Shown: one piece after another, positions 1-8,500 of the stretch | How positions within the stretch are numbered: the stretch's first letter is position 1 | Layout of the letters: the number at the start of each line of letters is the position of its first letter | NCBI GenBank assembly: GCA_965224785.1 | Contig: OZ245062.1 | Span: 3,596,001-3,660,000, forward strand | From: JALSNL01 sp036479585 | GTDB taxonomy: Bacteria > Bacteroidota > Ignavibacteria > Ignavibacteriales > Melioribacteraceae | Direction of reading: 5' to 3' | DNA: 64,000 nt | Made by a program: the position numbers and the translations under genes | The notes under the pieces: model-generated | The model's database searches: none | Told to the model about the DNA's origin: nothing | What the model saw: only the letters and a program-made list of their open reading frames with translations

Positions 1-312
1 CATATTAGTTTTCTCTTGTAGTTCAAGTGCATTACTATGAACAAAACTAATATTAGAATATTTGCTTTTTTCTAAATTTGAATTTGCAACAGAAATGTTT
101 TTTGAAGAAAGGTCTATACCAACAACGGTTTTACAATGCGATGCAAGTTGAAAGGATAGTCTTCCAGTACCGCAACCAACATCAAGAACAGAACAGTTTG
201 GTTCAATAATATCTTTTATTTGTTTGAAGAGTTTATCTTGATTAGGAGCAATTAATTTATCATAGAAAAGTCCATCATACCAATGTTTTTTATCACTACT
301 TGAGGGTTGCAT
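1..312 (-). CDS. Class I SAM-dependent methyltransferase, 3' part outside the window
   Basis: The frame opens at an ATG at 312 and runs off the left edge, so about 104 N-terminal residues are visible. It contains the glycine-rich SAM-binding motif I, LDVGCGTGRLSFQLA, followed by a VVGIDLS strand whose acidic residue normally contacts the SAM ribose. This is the class I (Rossmann-fold) methyltransferase pattern of the methyltransf_11/25 type. The substrate cannot be told from the N-terminus. It starts only two bases after the stop of the TSUP permease, so the two are probably co-transcribed. Confidence 0.8.
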   Translation of the reverse strand, partial: MQPSSSDKKHWYDGLFYDKLIAPNQDKLFKQIKDIIEPNCSVLDVGCGTGRLSFQLASHCKTVVGIDLSSKNISVANSNLEKSKYSNISFVHSNALELQEKTNM

Positions 313-314
313 TT

Positions 315-1073
315 TTAAAATACTCCAAGTAATTTTAATGAAATTATTATAATTGCAAAAATTAAAAAAAACTTTATGATCTTAGCTCCTTTTTTTACGG
401 CTATTTTTGCAGACCACCAAGCTCCAAAACCAGTACCAGCAGCTAGGCTTAGCCCATATACCCAATTAATATTTCCAGTAAATGCAAAAACTAATATTGC
501 TGGAATTGTATAAATTAAAACGATAAAAACTTTATGAAGATTAACGTATAACAAACTCATTTTTAATACTCGGTGTATTGCAATCATCAACAGGAAACCA
601 ATACCAACCTGAATGAAACCACCATAAAAGCCAAGTAAAAACATGATAGGATAAATTAACCAAGGGACCTTTCCAGTTATTTTTTCAGTAATAAATTCTT
701 TTGAACTTGGAATCATCATTGTAATAACAATCCCAATCATTACAACTCCAAGAATTTTTTCAAAGAAAGCATTGCTAATTTTTGTTGCATAGAAAGCTCC
801 AATAATTGCACCAGGCAATGTGAATAAACCCATCTTCAGGCTTAACTTAATTTGACTTACATTCTCTTTTCGGAAAGACAAAACCCCAGATAAGTTTTGG
901 AAGAGCAATCCAATTCTGTTTGTACCATTAGCAACTGAAGCATCAAGACCCAAAAAGATTAGTAATGGTAAAGTTAATGTAGAACCTCCACCAGCCATAA
1001 TATTTATGAATCCACTAATTGTTCCAACACTAAACAACAATAATATTTTTATAGGTTCTGATATATCATTCAT
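315..1073 (-). CDS. TSUP family (TauE/SafE-type) membrane permease
   Basis: 252 residues, nearly all hydrophobic segments, about the usual length of the TauE/SafE (TSUP) family. The N-terminal part carries the family's glycine-rich stretch (GTISGFINIMAGGGSTLTLP, residues about 17-36), and the second half repeats the pattern with GFYGGFIQVGIGF. TSUP proteins are inner-membrane carriers for sulfite, sulfonates or related sulfur anions, but substrates are rarely predictable from sequence. It is upstream of a methyltransferase with a two-base gap, suggesting an operon. No sulfur gene lies beside it to fix the substrate. Confidence 0.85.
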   Translation of the reverse strand: MNDISEPIKILLLFSVGTISGFINIMAGGGSTLTLPLLIFLGLDASVANGTNRIGLLFQNLSGVLSFRKENVSQIKLSLKMGLFTLPGAIIGAFYATKISNAFFEKILGVVMIGIVITMMIPSSKEFITEKITGKVPWLIYPIMFLLGFYGGFIQVGIGFLLMIAIHRVLKMSLLYVNLHKVFIVLIYTIPAILVFAFTGNINWVYGLSLAAGTGFGAWWSAKIAVKKGAKIIKFFLIFAIIIISLKLLGVF

Positions 1074-1253
1074 ATTCTTCTAGCAAAGATACTATTTTAT
1101 CCTAAATTTAATTTAGCTTAAAAAGTTGCCTCAATATTTTCTATTTTTGTTTTGTCCTGTGATTTATATCACATAATTCATTTAAGTATTAAGTATTTTT
1201 GATGCAATGTTTTTAGTAATAATTTAGTCACTAAACTTTTAATCTATCTTTTT

Positions 1254-4200
1254 ATGAACAGTTTCTTTTTTTATTATACTTATATTTTTTTGTTTCTACT
1301 TTTTTTGAATATAACTTTTTCTCAAAATGTTGTGATCAATGAAATAATGTCATCGAATTATGAAAATAATTTTGATGAGGATGGCGAGGCTTCTGACTGG
1401 ATTGAGCTGTACAATAATAGTTCGCAAACTATTGACCTTACTAACTTCTATCTTTCTGACAGTAAAAAGAAACTGAATAAATGGCAATTCCCAAAACTTA
1501 CTATTCTACCCGACAAACATATTTTAGTATTTGCATCAAAGAAAAACAAAACTGGTTGGGCAAGTAATTGGATAACAACAATAAATAATGGTGATGTTTG
1601 GAAATATAAAGTATGGGGTTTTGAACCAAGTGATAATTGGAAAAGTATTGAATTCGATGATGTGGAGTGGCTTCAAGGTCCTAGTGGCATAGGGTTTGGC
1701 GATGATGATGATAGGACTGTAATAAGTGGTGGGGTAATTTCTGTTTACTTGAGAAAAGAATTTACAATTGATGACTTAAATAATATTTCCATGCTATTGT
1801 TTCATATAGATTATGATGATGGTTTTGTTGCGTATATTAATGGGCAAGAAATTGCACGTGAAAACTTGGGAATAAAAAATGAATTTGTTCCTTATGACAT
1901 GTTAGCTAACGAAGCAAAAGAAGCATCAATTTATCTAGGTGGAAAACCAAATAAATTTGTTATACCAAACATTAAAAATCTACTTGTTGAAGGAACAAAT
2001 GTTCTTTCAATTCAAGTACATAATTCTGATGTGAGTTCCTCTGATCTCTCAGCAATTCCTATTTTAACAATTGGTTATAATAATTACACAGAAGAAAACA
2101 TTCCAGAACTAATTAAGAATAGCTTAGAAAACTTACATACCAATTTTAAAATTTCATCTTCTGGTGAGACAATTTATTTGTCTGATGCTCAGTTAAATAT
2201 AATTGATGAATTTAAAGTTGATGAATTAAATACAGATATTTCATTTGGAAGAAAACCAGATGGAGCAGAAGAATTATTCTTTTTTCTTGAACCCACTCCT
2301 AACAAACCAAACACAACAGATGGTTTTAAGGAGCATACAGAAGTGCCAATTTTTTCTCTCCAAGAAAATTTATATAGCACAAATCAATCACTTACTTTTT
2401 TAAATAATGATCCACAATTAAATATTTACTATACGACAACCGGAGAAGAACCTACAATTAGCTCAAGCCTTTATAGCGAGGCTATTGAGATTAACAAGAC
2501 TACAGTTATAAAAGTAAAATCTTTCAAAAATAATTTTTTACCGAGCAATACAATAACTCATACTTTTTTAATTGATGAAAAAATTTCTCTTCCAACAATT
2601 TCGTTATCAACAGAACCAAATAATTTTTTTGATGCTGATAGTGGCATTTATGTTCTTGGACGAGATCCAGGTTTAGACTATCCCTATTTTGCAGCAAATT
2701 TTTGGAAAGATTGGGAGCGTCCGGTACACGTTGAGTTTATTGACGAAAACGGAAACTTACAAATTAGTCAAGACGCTGGTGCAAAAATATATGGTAATTG
2801 GAGTCGTGCAAATGAACAAAAGTCTTTGACTCTACATGCTAGAAAGAGGTACAGCTCCAAAGATTTCAATTTTAATTTCTTCCCTGAAAATGATTTATTT
2901 AAATATGAATCTTTAGTCTTGCGAAACTCCGGTAACGACTGGAGAAGAACCATGCTTAGAGATGGAATGATACAGAGTCTTGCGGATGATATTGGAATAG
3001 ATCGTTTAGCTTTTAGACCATCCACTCTTTATATTAATGGAGAGTATTGGGGAATTCATAACTTAAGAGAGAAAATAAATACTTCATACATTGCAGATCA
3101 TCATGGGATTAAAAAATCTGAAATTGATTTAATTGAAGCTAAAGGAATTGTGATATCTGGAGATAATTTTTTTTATAATAAATTTACTGATTTTATAGAA
3201 TCTCATGATTTTGATAGTGATGTAAATTACGACTCTGTAAAGTCCTTTATTGATATTGATAATTTTATTAGTTACAACGTGGTAGAAATTTACATTGCAA
3301 ATACGGATTGGCCAAGTAATAATTCAAAATTTTGGAGACCCAAAACTAGTACTGGAAAATTCCGATGGATATTATACGATACAGATTTTGGTTTTAATTT
3401 TACAGGTAAAAACTCGTATAACCACAACACGCTTGACTTTGCTTTAGAAACTGATGGACCTAGTTGGCCAAACCCATCTTGGGCAACTTTAACCTTACGT
3501 AAATTAACGGAAAATGAAAATTTTAGAAATAGTTTCATTAATCGCTTTGCAGATTTTAGTAATACTATATTTGATGCAGACGAAGTAAAAAGTAAAATAG
3601 AAAAATTCAAAAATAATATTGAGCCGGAAATTGATAGACATATTGAAAGATGGAATACTTTTGGATATAATAAATGGTTAAGTAATATTGATATTCTCAA
3701 TGAATTTGCTGAAAAAAGGATTGGATATTTAAGAGCTTATTTTGCAAGTAGATTTAACCTTGAAGGAACAGGACGAATAACAATAAATAATAATCAACGA
3801 GAAGCTGGAAAGGTAAAACTTAACAGCATTAAAATAAACGAGTTTCCGTGGTCAGGACAATATTTCAAAGGAGTTCCAATTAAGTTGCAAGCAATTCCAA
3901 ATCCGGGTTATAGATTTATTGGTTGGTCCGGAGATGTTGAATCTTCTGATGAAATAATTGAATACAGTATAAATGATTTCAATGCTATCTCTGCACGGTT
4001 TGAAAAAATTAATGGCTTTGCATCCGTTGTAATTAATGAAATCAATTATCAGTCGCATCCAAAATTTAATACTGGTGATTGGATAGAGATTTATAATAAC
4101 TCAGAAGAAAGTATTAATATTTCAAATTGGGTATTATTGAATGAACTTGGAATAGAAATATTTAAGCTTGAAGAAAATACTGTTTTGGAAGGGAAAGCAT

Positions 4201-4820
4201 ATTTAGTATTGAGTGAAAACATTGATTTATTTCAAACTAAATATAAAGATGTAAATCATAAGCTTGGAAATTTCAATATTGAATTAAAAAATACCGGTGA
4301 TTTAATACAAATATATAATTCAGAAAATACTTTAATAGACTCTGTAAGATATGATAATACTGATCCTTGGTCTAGTTCAGCAGCGGGTAATGGAAAAACT
4401 CTAGAACTTAGAAACCCAAATTTAGATAATTCGTCTTCTGCAAATTGGAAAGTATCTTCAACAACCGGAACGCCTGGCAAACAAAATGATTCATTTACTG
4501 TTGGTGTAAAAAAAGAGAAAGACAGTTTGCCAACTCAATTTAAGCTAGAGCAAAATTATCCTAATCCGTTTAATCCAACTACTACAATAAGTTATTCAAC
4601 ACCTAATGTTGCAGACGCAAGTTTTACATCCACTACAAATGTAGAACTAAAAATTTATGATGTACTTGGAAAAGAAATAAAAACTTTAATCAATAAAGTA
4701 CTATCACCTGGAAACTACTCAATAAAATTTGATGCTTCTAGTTTGTCAAGTGGCGTATATTATTACCAAATAAAAGTGGGTAAATTTATTAAAACAAAAA
4801 AAATGATCCTCTTAAAATAG
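1254..4820 (+). CDS. Secreted CotH kinase / lamin-tail-domain protein with T9SS sorting domain
   Basis: 1188 residues. Visible order: signal peptide (about 1-23), lamin tail domain (VVINEIMSSN, about 25-90), a beta-sandwich-like stretch with YDDGFVAYINGQEIAREN (about 105-290), a chitobiase C-terminal-like Ig fold (about 375-440), a CotH kinase domain (about 475-830, with RNSGNDWRRTMLRDG, NGEYWGIHNLREKIN and the acidic DTDFGF motif), a GYRFIGWSGDV bacterial repeat, a second lamin tail domain (INEINYQSHPKFNTGDWIEI) and a C-terminal T9SS type A domain (YPNPFNPTTTISY). CotH proteins are atypical secreted kinases; in Bacillus spore coats CotH phosphorylates a coat protein. The substrate here is unknown. 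The next gene downstream is a shorter paralogue. Confidence 0.88.
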   Translation: MNSFFFYYTYIFLFLLFLNITFSQNVVINEIMSSNYENNFDEDGEASDWIELYNNSSQTIDLTNFYLSDSKKKLNKWQFPKLTILPDKHILVFASKKNKTGWASNWITTINNGDVWKYKVWGFEPSDNWKSIEFDDVEWLQGPSGIGFGDDDDRTVISGGVISVYLRKEFTIDDLNNISMLLFHIDYDDGFVAYINGQEIARENLGIKNEFVPYDMLANEAKEASIYLGGKPNKFVIPNIKNLLVEGTNVLSIQVHNSDVSSSDLSAIPILTIGYNNYTEENIPELIKNSLENLHTNFKISSSGETIYLSDAQLNIIDEFKVDELNTDISFGRKPDGAEELFFFLEPTPNKPNTTDGFKEHTEVPIFSLQENLYSTNQSLTFLNNDPQLNIYYTTTGEEPTISSSLYSEAIEINKTTVIKVKSFKNNFLPSNTITHTFLIDEKISLPTISLSTEPNNFFDADSGIYVLGRDPGLDYPYFAANFWKDWERPVHVEFIDENGNLQISQDAGAKIYGNWSRANEQKSLTLHARKRYSSKDFNFNFFPENDLFKYESLVLRNSGNDWRRTMLRDGMIQSLADDIGIDRLAFRPSTLYINGEYWGIHNLREKINTSYIADHHGIKKSEIDLIEAKGIVISGDNFFYNKFTDFIESHDFDSDVNYDSVKSFIDIDNFISYNVVEIYIANTDWPSNNSKFWRPKTSTGKFRWILYDTDFGFNFTGKNSYNHNTLDFALETDGPSWPNPSWATLTLRKLTENENFRNSFINRFADFSNTIFDADEVKSKIEKFKNNIEPEIDRHIERWNTFGYNKWLSNIDILNEFAEKRIGYLRAYFASRFNLEGTGRITINNNQREAGKVKLNSIKINEFPWSGQYFKGVPIKLQAIPNPGYRFIGWSGDVESSDEIIEYSINDFNAISARFEKINGFASVVINEINYQSHPKFNTGDWIEIYNNSEESINISNWVLLNELGIEIFKLEENTVLEGKAYLVLSENIDLFQTKYKDVNHKLGNFNIELKNTGDLIQIYNSENTLIDSVRYDNTDPWSSSAAGNGKTLELRNPNLDNSSSANWKVSSTTGTPGKQNDSFTVGVKKEKDSLPTQFKLEQNYPNPFNPTTTISYSTPNVADASFTSTTNVELKIYDVLGKEIKTLINKVLSPGNYSIKFDASSLSSGVYYYQIKVGKFIKTKKMILLK

Positions 4821-4883
4821 TCTTGTCATTTTTAAAGAAAAAACAATTTGCACTTCATTTTTGATATTTTTTTTATACCATGA

Positions 4884-7514
4884 ATGTTCAATAAAAATAA
4901 TTATTCTATGTTAACAAAATCAATTTTACTTACCAGTATATTATTTTCAATTGTTCTTTTTGCTCAGAATAGCAATAGCTCGTTGAATAAAATAAGTTCA
5001 AATCAAGATCAACTTTTCTCAGTAGAGTCTGGTTTTTTTAGTGACAATATTGATTTGGAATTTAATACGAATGATGGTGAAGAAATACTTTACACTATAG
5101 ATGGTTCGGAACCTACCCTTAACTCTTTTAAATACCAAGGAACTCCTATCTCAATAAATAGAACTACTGTTATAAGAGCTAGGACTTTTATAAACGACAC
5201 TCTTTCGGACAATACAGAAACAAACACATATTTTATAAACGAGCATAGCGATCTTCCAATTTTTTCTCTATCCACAACGCCAAGTAATTTTTGGGATTCA
5301 GATAGTGGCATATATGTGAAAGGTAATAATTATGATCCCGAAGTTTCAGAATTTAGTGCAAACTATTGGCAAGATTGGGAAAGACCAGTACACATTGAAT
5401 TTTTTGACCAAGATGGAAGTATAGCATTTAAGCAAAATGCTGGAATGAAAATATTTGGCTCTTGGAGTAGAACAAATAGTCAGAAATCTTTAACAATTCA
5501 TGCAAGAAAAATTTATGGTAAAAAGAAATTTGATTATCCTTTAATTCCATCACTAGATATAAAAAAATATAAATCTTTTGTACTTCGTAATTCCGGTACA
5601 GATTGGACTTCATCAATGTTTAGAGATGGTTTTATTCAGAGTCTTTTAGAAAATGAAGATCTAGATAAAATTGCATTTAGACCTGCAATAGTTTTTCTAA
5701 ATGGAGAGTATTGGGGCATTCATAACATAAGAGAAAAAATTAATGATAACTATATTGGAGCTCACCATAACGTTGATAAGGATGCAATTGATCTTCTAGA
5801 AGGAGATGCAGAAATTATAAGAGGAAGTAATGATAGTTATATTTCGCTTATAAATTATATCGAGAATAATGATATTTCAGATCCGGATAATTATCAAACA
5901 GTTGTAAATCAAATTGATATTGATAATTTTATTACTTACCAAACGTTTGAAATATTTATTGCCAATACAGATTGGCCAAGTAACAACATAAAATATTGGA
6001 GACCTCAAACTGAAAATGGCAGATGGCGATGGATTTTACATGATACCGATTTTGGGTTTAACTTAACTAGCCAAGAAGGGTATAAACATAATTCTCTTGA
6101 TTTTGCGTTAACAAACGATGCAGAAATTAATTATCCAAATCCTCCTTGGGCTACATTTTTATTACGTAAACTTTTAGAGAATGAATCTTTTAAAAATAAG
6201 TTTATTAGCAAGTTTGCAGATTTTTCTAATACTATATTTAATCCAGACTTTATTAAAAATAGAATTGAAGATTTCAAAGGAAATATTAATTCTGAAATAG
6301 AGAGACATTTAGAGAGATGGTATAATGGAAACTTCTCTAGAAGTAATTGGGAAAGTGTAGTAGAAGAAATGAAAATATTTGCAGACGAAAGACTCAGTTA
6401 TTTAAAACCTTTTTACGTTGAAAGGTTTGGACTTGGTGAATCGCAATTTATAAGTTTGGATGTGTCAGATAAGGAAGCTGGAAAAATTCAAGTTAATACT
6501 ATTAAAGTTAAATCATATCCGTGGGAAGGTGAATACTTTTCGAATATACCAGTTAAGCTTACTGCTATTAGTAATCCAGGATATAGGTTTGTTGAATGGG
6601 TTGGAGATTATAGTTCTCTTGAAGCAAAAATTGAAATTTCCCTAAATGCAACAACAGTTGTTCAAGCTATTTTTGAAAAAACTGATGATGTAGAACCAAT
6701 TGTTATAAATGAAATAAATTATGATTCTCATAAAAATTTCGATACCGAAGATTGGATTGAACTCTATAATAATTCAGAATTTGATGTTAATCTTTCTAAT
6801 TGGATTTTTAGTGATGGTAAAGATACAAACCAGTTTGTAATACCAGAAAGTACAATTCTTGAAGCAAACGGATATTTAGTTTTATGTAGAAGTACAGCAG
6901 ATTTTGATAGTTTATTTAACCAAGTTGGAAATTTAGATATAGGTAATTTTATTGGGGACTTCGATTTTAAACTTAGCAATAAAGGAGAGTTGATACGGTT
7001 ATTTAATTCGGATGGAAATATTGTTGATTCAGTAAGATATGATAATAAATTACCTTGGCCAGAAGAAGCTGCTGGAAATGGTCCAACATTAGAATTAAAA
7101 GACCCAAGTTTGGATAATTATAATTCTGAAAATTGGGGAAATTCCTCAACCTTTGGAACTCCGGGAACTGAGAATGATTCTTACATTGTAAGTGTTGAAA
7201 ATAGAAGTATTAGTATTCCTACTGAAATTAAATTATATCAAAATTATCCAAATCCGTTTAATCCAACTACAACTATAAAATATTCTATCCCTTTGGTGAA
7301 TTCTGAATCTTTCGCAAATGTATCTCTAAAAATATTTGACATCTTGGGTAAGGAAATAAAAACATTAGTAAATCAACAAATGACTGCTGGAGAATACTCG
7401 GTTGACTTTGATGCAAAAAATTTGAGTTCGGGTGTTTACTATTATCAAATTAAAGTCAATTCAACAGGCAAAGAAAGTTTTATGCAGACCAAAAAAATGA
7501 CAATTCTAAAGTGA
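4884..7514 (+). CDS. Secreted CotH kinase protein with T9SS sorting domain (paralogue of preceding gene)
   Basis: 876 residues. It has the same architecture as the upstream gene but lacks its first lamin tail and beta-sandwich regions: signal peptide, chitobiase C-terminal-like fold (about 45-120), CotH kinase (about 125-520; RNSGTDWTSSMFRDG, NGEYWGIHNIREKIN, HDTDFGF), GYRFVEWVGDY repeat, lamin tail (INEINYDSHKNFDTEDWIEL) and T9SS type A domain. The kinase domains of the two genes are strongly alike, so they look like a tandem duplication with later domain gain or loss. The start at 4884 is the first ATG; the ATG at 4908 gives a more ordinary signal peptide and is possible. The intergenic gap is 63 bases, so co-transcription is plausible. 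Confidence 0.87.
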   Translation: MFNKNNYSMLTKSILLTSILFSIVLFAQNSNSSLNKISSNQDQLFSVESGFFSDNIDLEFNTNDGEEILYTIDGSEPTLNSFKYQGTPISINRTTVIRARTFINDTLSDNTETNTYFINEHSDLPIFSLSTTPSNFWDSDSGIYVKGNNYDPEVSEFSANYWQDWERPVHIEFFDQDGSIAFKQNAGMKIFGSWSRTNSQKSLTIHARKIYGKKKFDYPLIPSLDIKKYKSFVLRNSGTDWTSSMFRDGFIQSLLENEDLDKIAFRPAIVFLNGEYWGIHNIREKINDNYIGAHHNVDKDAIDLLEGDAEIIRGSNDSYISLINYIENNDISDPDNYQTVVNQIDIDNFITYQTFEIFIANTDWPSNNIKYWRPQTENGRWRWILHDTDFGFNLTSQEGYKHNSLDFALTNDAEINYPNPPWATFLLRKLLENESFKNKFISKFADFSNTIFNPDFIKNRIEDFKGNINSEIERHLERWYNGNFSRSNWESVVEEMKIFADERLSYLKPFYVERFGLGESQFISLDVSDKEAGKIQVNTIKVKSYPWEGEYFSNIPVKLTAISNPGYRFVEWVGDYSSLEAKIEISLNATTVVQAIFEKTDDVEPIVINEINYDSHKNFDTEDWIELYNNSEFDVNLSNWIFSDGKDTNQFVIPESTILEANGYLVLCRSTADFDSLFNQVGNLDIGNFIGDFDFKLSNKGELIRLFNSDGNIVDSVRYDNKLPWPEEAAGNGPTLELKDPSLDNYNSENWGNSSTFGTPGTENDSYIVSVENRSISIPTEIKLYQNYPNPFNPTTTIKYSIPLVNSESFANVSLKIFDILGKEIKTLVNQQMTAGEYSVDFDAKNLSSGVYYYQIKVNSTGKESFMQTKKMTILK

Positions 7515-7531
7515 TAATTTTTTATCACTTT
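7508..7531 (+). terminator. Weak hairpin over the stop codon of the second CotH gene
   Basis: AAAGTGATAA and TTATCACTTT form a perfect 10-base inverted repeat with a four-base loop. The left arm includes the TGA stop. Only a broken T run follows (TTTAATTT), and the stem is AT-rich, so it may end transcription poorly. Confidence 0.35.
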
Positions 7532-7616
7532 AATTTCCCACACTAAATACTTTTAATTTATCTTTAACCTTCTTAACTTCGCCTTTATAATAATATAAAT
7601 TTTAAAATTGGTTTTT

Positions 7617-8240
7617 ATGGATTACATTGAGATAATAGGATATGTCGGTTCTGTTTTAGTAGCAGTTTCTTTAACAATGAAAAATATTTATTATTTGAGA
7701 ATAATAAACTTAATTGGTGCATTAGCGTTTACAGTTTATGGTTTTTTAGTTGGTGCTTTACCCGTTTTAATTGTTAATGCATTTATTACAGTTGTGGATA
7801 TTTATTATATATGGGAATCAAAAAAGAAAAAGGATTACTTTACATTTCTAGAAATTGAAAAGGGAAAAGACAATTTGCTAGATAAGTTTTTCGACTTTTA
7901 TAAAAGCGACATTAACATTTTTTTTCCGAATTTCACCAAAGAGACAATTAGTAATTGTCAAAATTTTTTCATTTTACGGAACTTAGTTCCGGTAGGATTG
8001 TTTAGCTATAAAGAAATTTCCAAAACAGAAATTTTAGTAGAAATTGACTATGCAATTCCTGATTATAGAGATTTCAAAAATGCTAGATTTATTTATTTTG
8101 CTCAATCCAAATTGTTTGCCAAAAAGGAATACAAAATAGTTAAAACCTTTAGTGAGATTAAAGCACATCAACTGTACTTAAAAAAAATTGGTTTTAGCTT
8201 AAGCAAAAAAAGCAATTATGAATTTACTAAACGAATATAG
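7617..8240 (+). CDS. YgjV-like membrane domain fused to an acetyltransferase-like domain
   Basis: 207 residues from the ATG at 7617, which follows AATTGG at about the right spacing; a TTG at 7608 would add three residues and is less likely. Residues about 1-70 form three hydrophobic segments (IEIIGYVGSVLVAVSLTMKN, then two more), the small PQ-loop-like arrangement of YgjV/CBU_0592-type proteins. The remaining residues about 85-207 look soluble, with charged strands and an ending (AHQLYLKKIGF) resembling the last helix-strand of GNAT acyltransferases. Function is unknown; the GNAT assignment is tentative. It lies between secreted-protein genes with no obvious operon partner. Confidence 0.7.
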   Translation: MDYIEIIGYVGSVLVAVSLTMKNIYYLRIINLIGALAFTVYGFLVGALPVLIVNAFITVVDIYYIWESKKKKDYFTFLEIEKGKDNLLDKFFDFYKSDINIFFPNFTKETISNCQNFFILRNLVPVGLFSYKEISKTEILVEIDYAIPDYRDFKNARFIYFAQSKLFAKKEYKIVKTFSEIKAHQLYLKKIGFSLSKKSNYEFTKRI

Positions 8241-8500
8241 TGAAGTTATATGATTTTTTTGATGCTTCTTAGTAATTATTTTGGACTAACACTTTAAGTA
8301 TATTTTTTTTAAATTTAAAGAATTGATTAATAATTAGTTGTTGCCTTATTTGATGTTTTATATTTATTAGATGTAATAAAAATATAATACTTCTTTTCTT
8401 AAATAAATTTACTTCTTAAACGTTTTTCTTCCTTAGTAAAATTTAATAATTAAAATTGGTAAAATACTTGAAGGCTATATCTTCAATTATTCGAATATAT

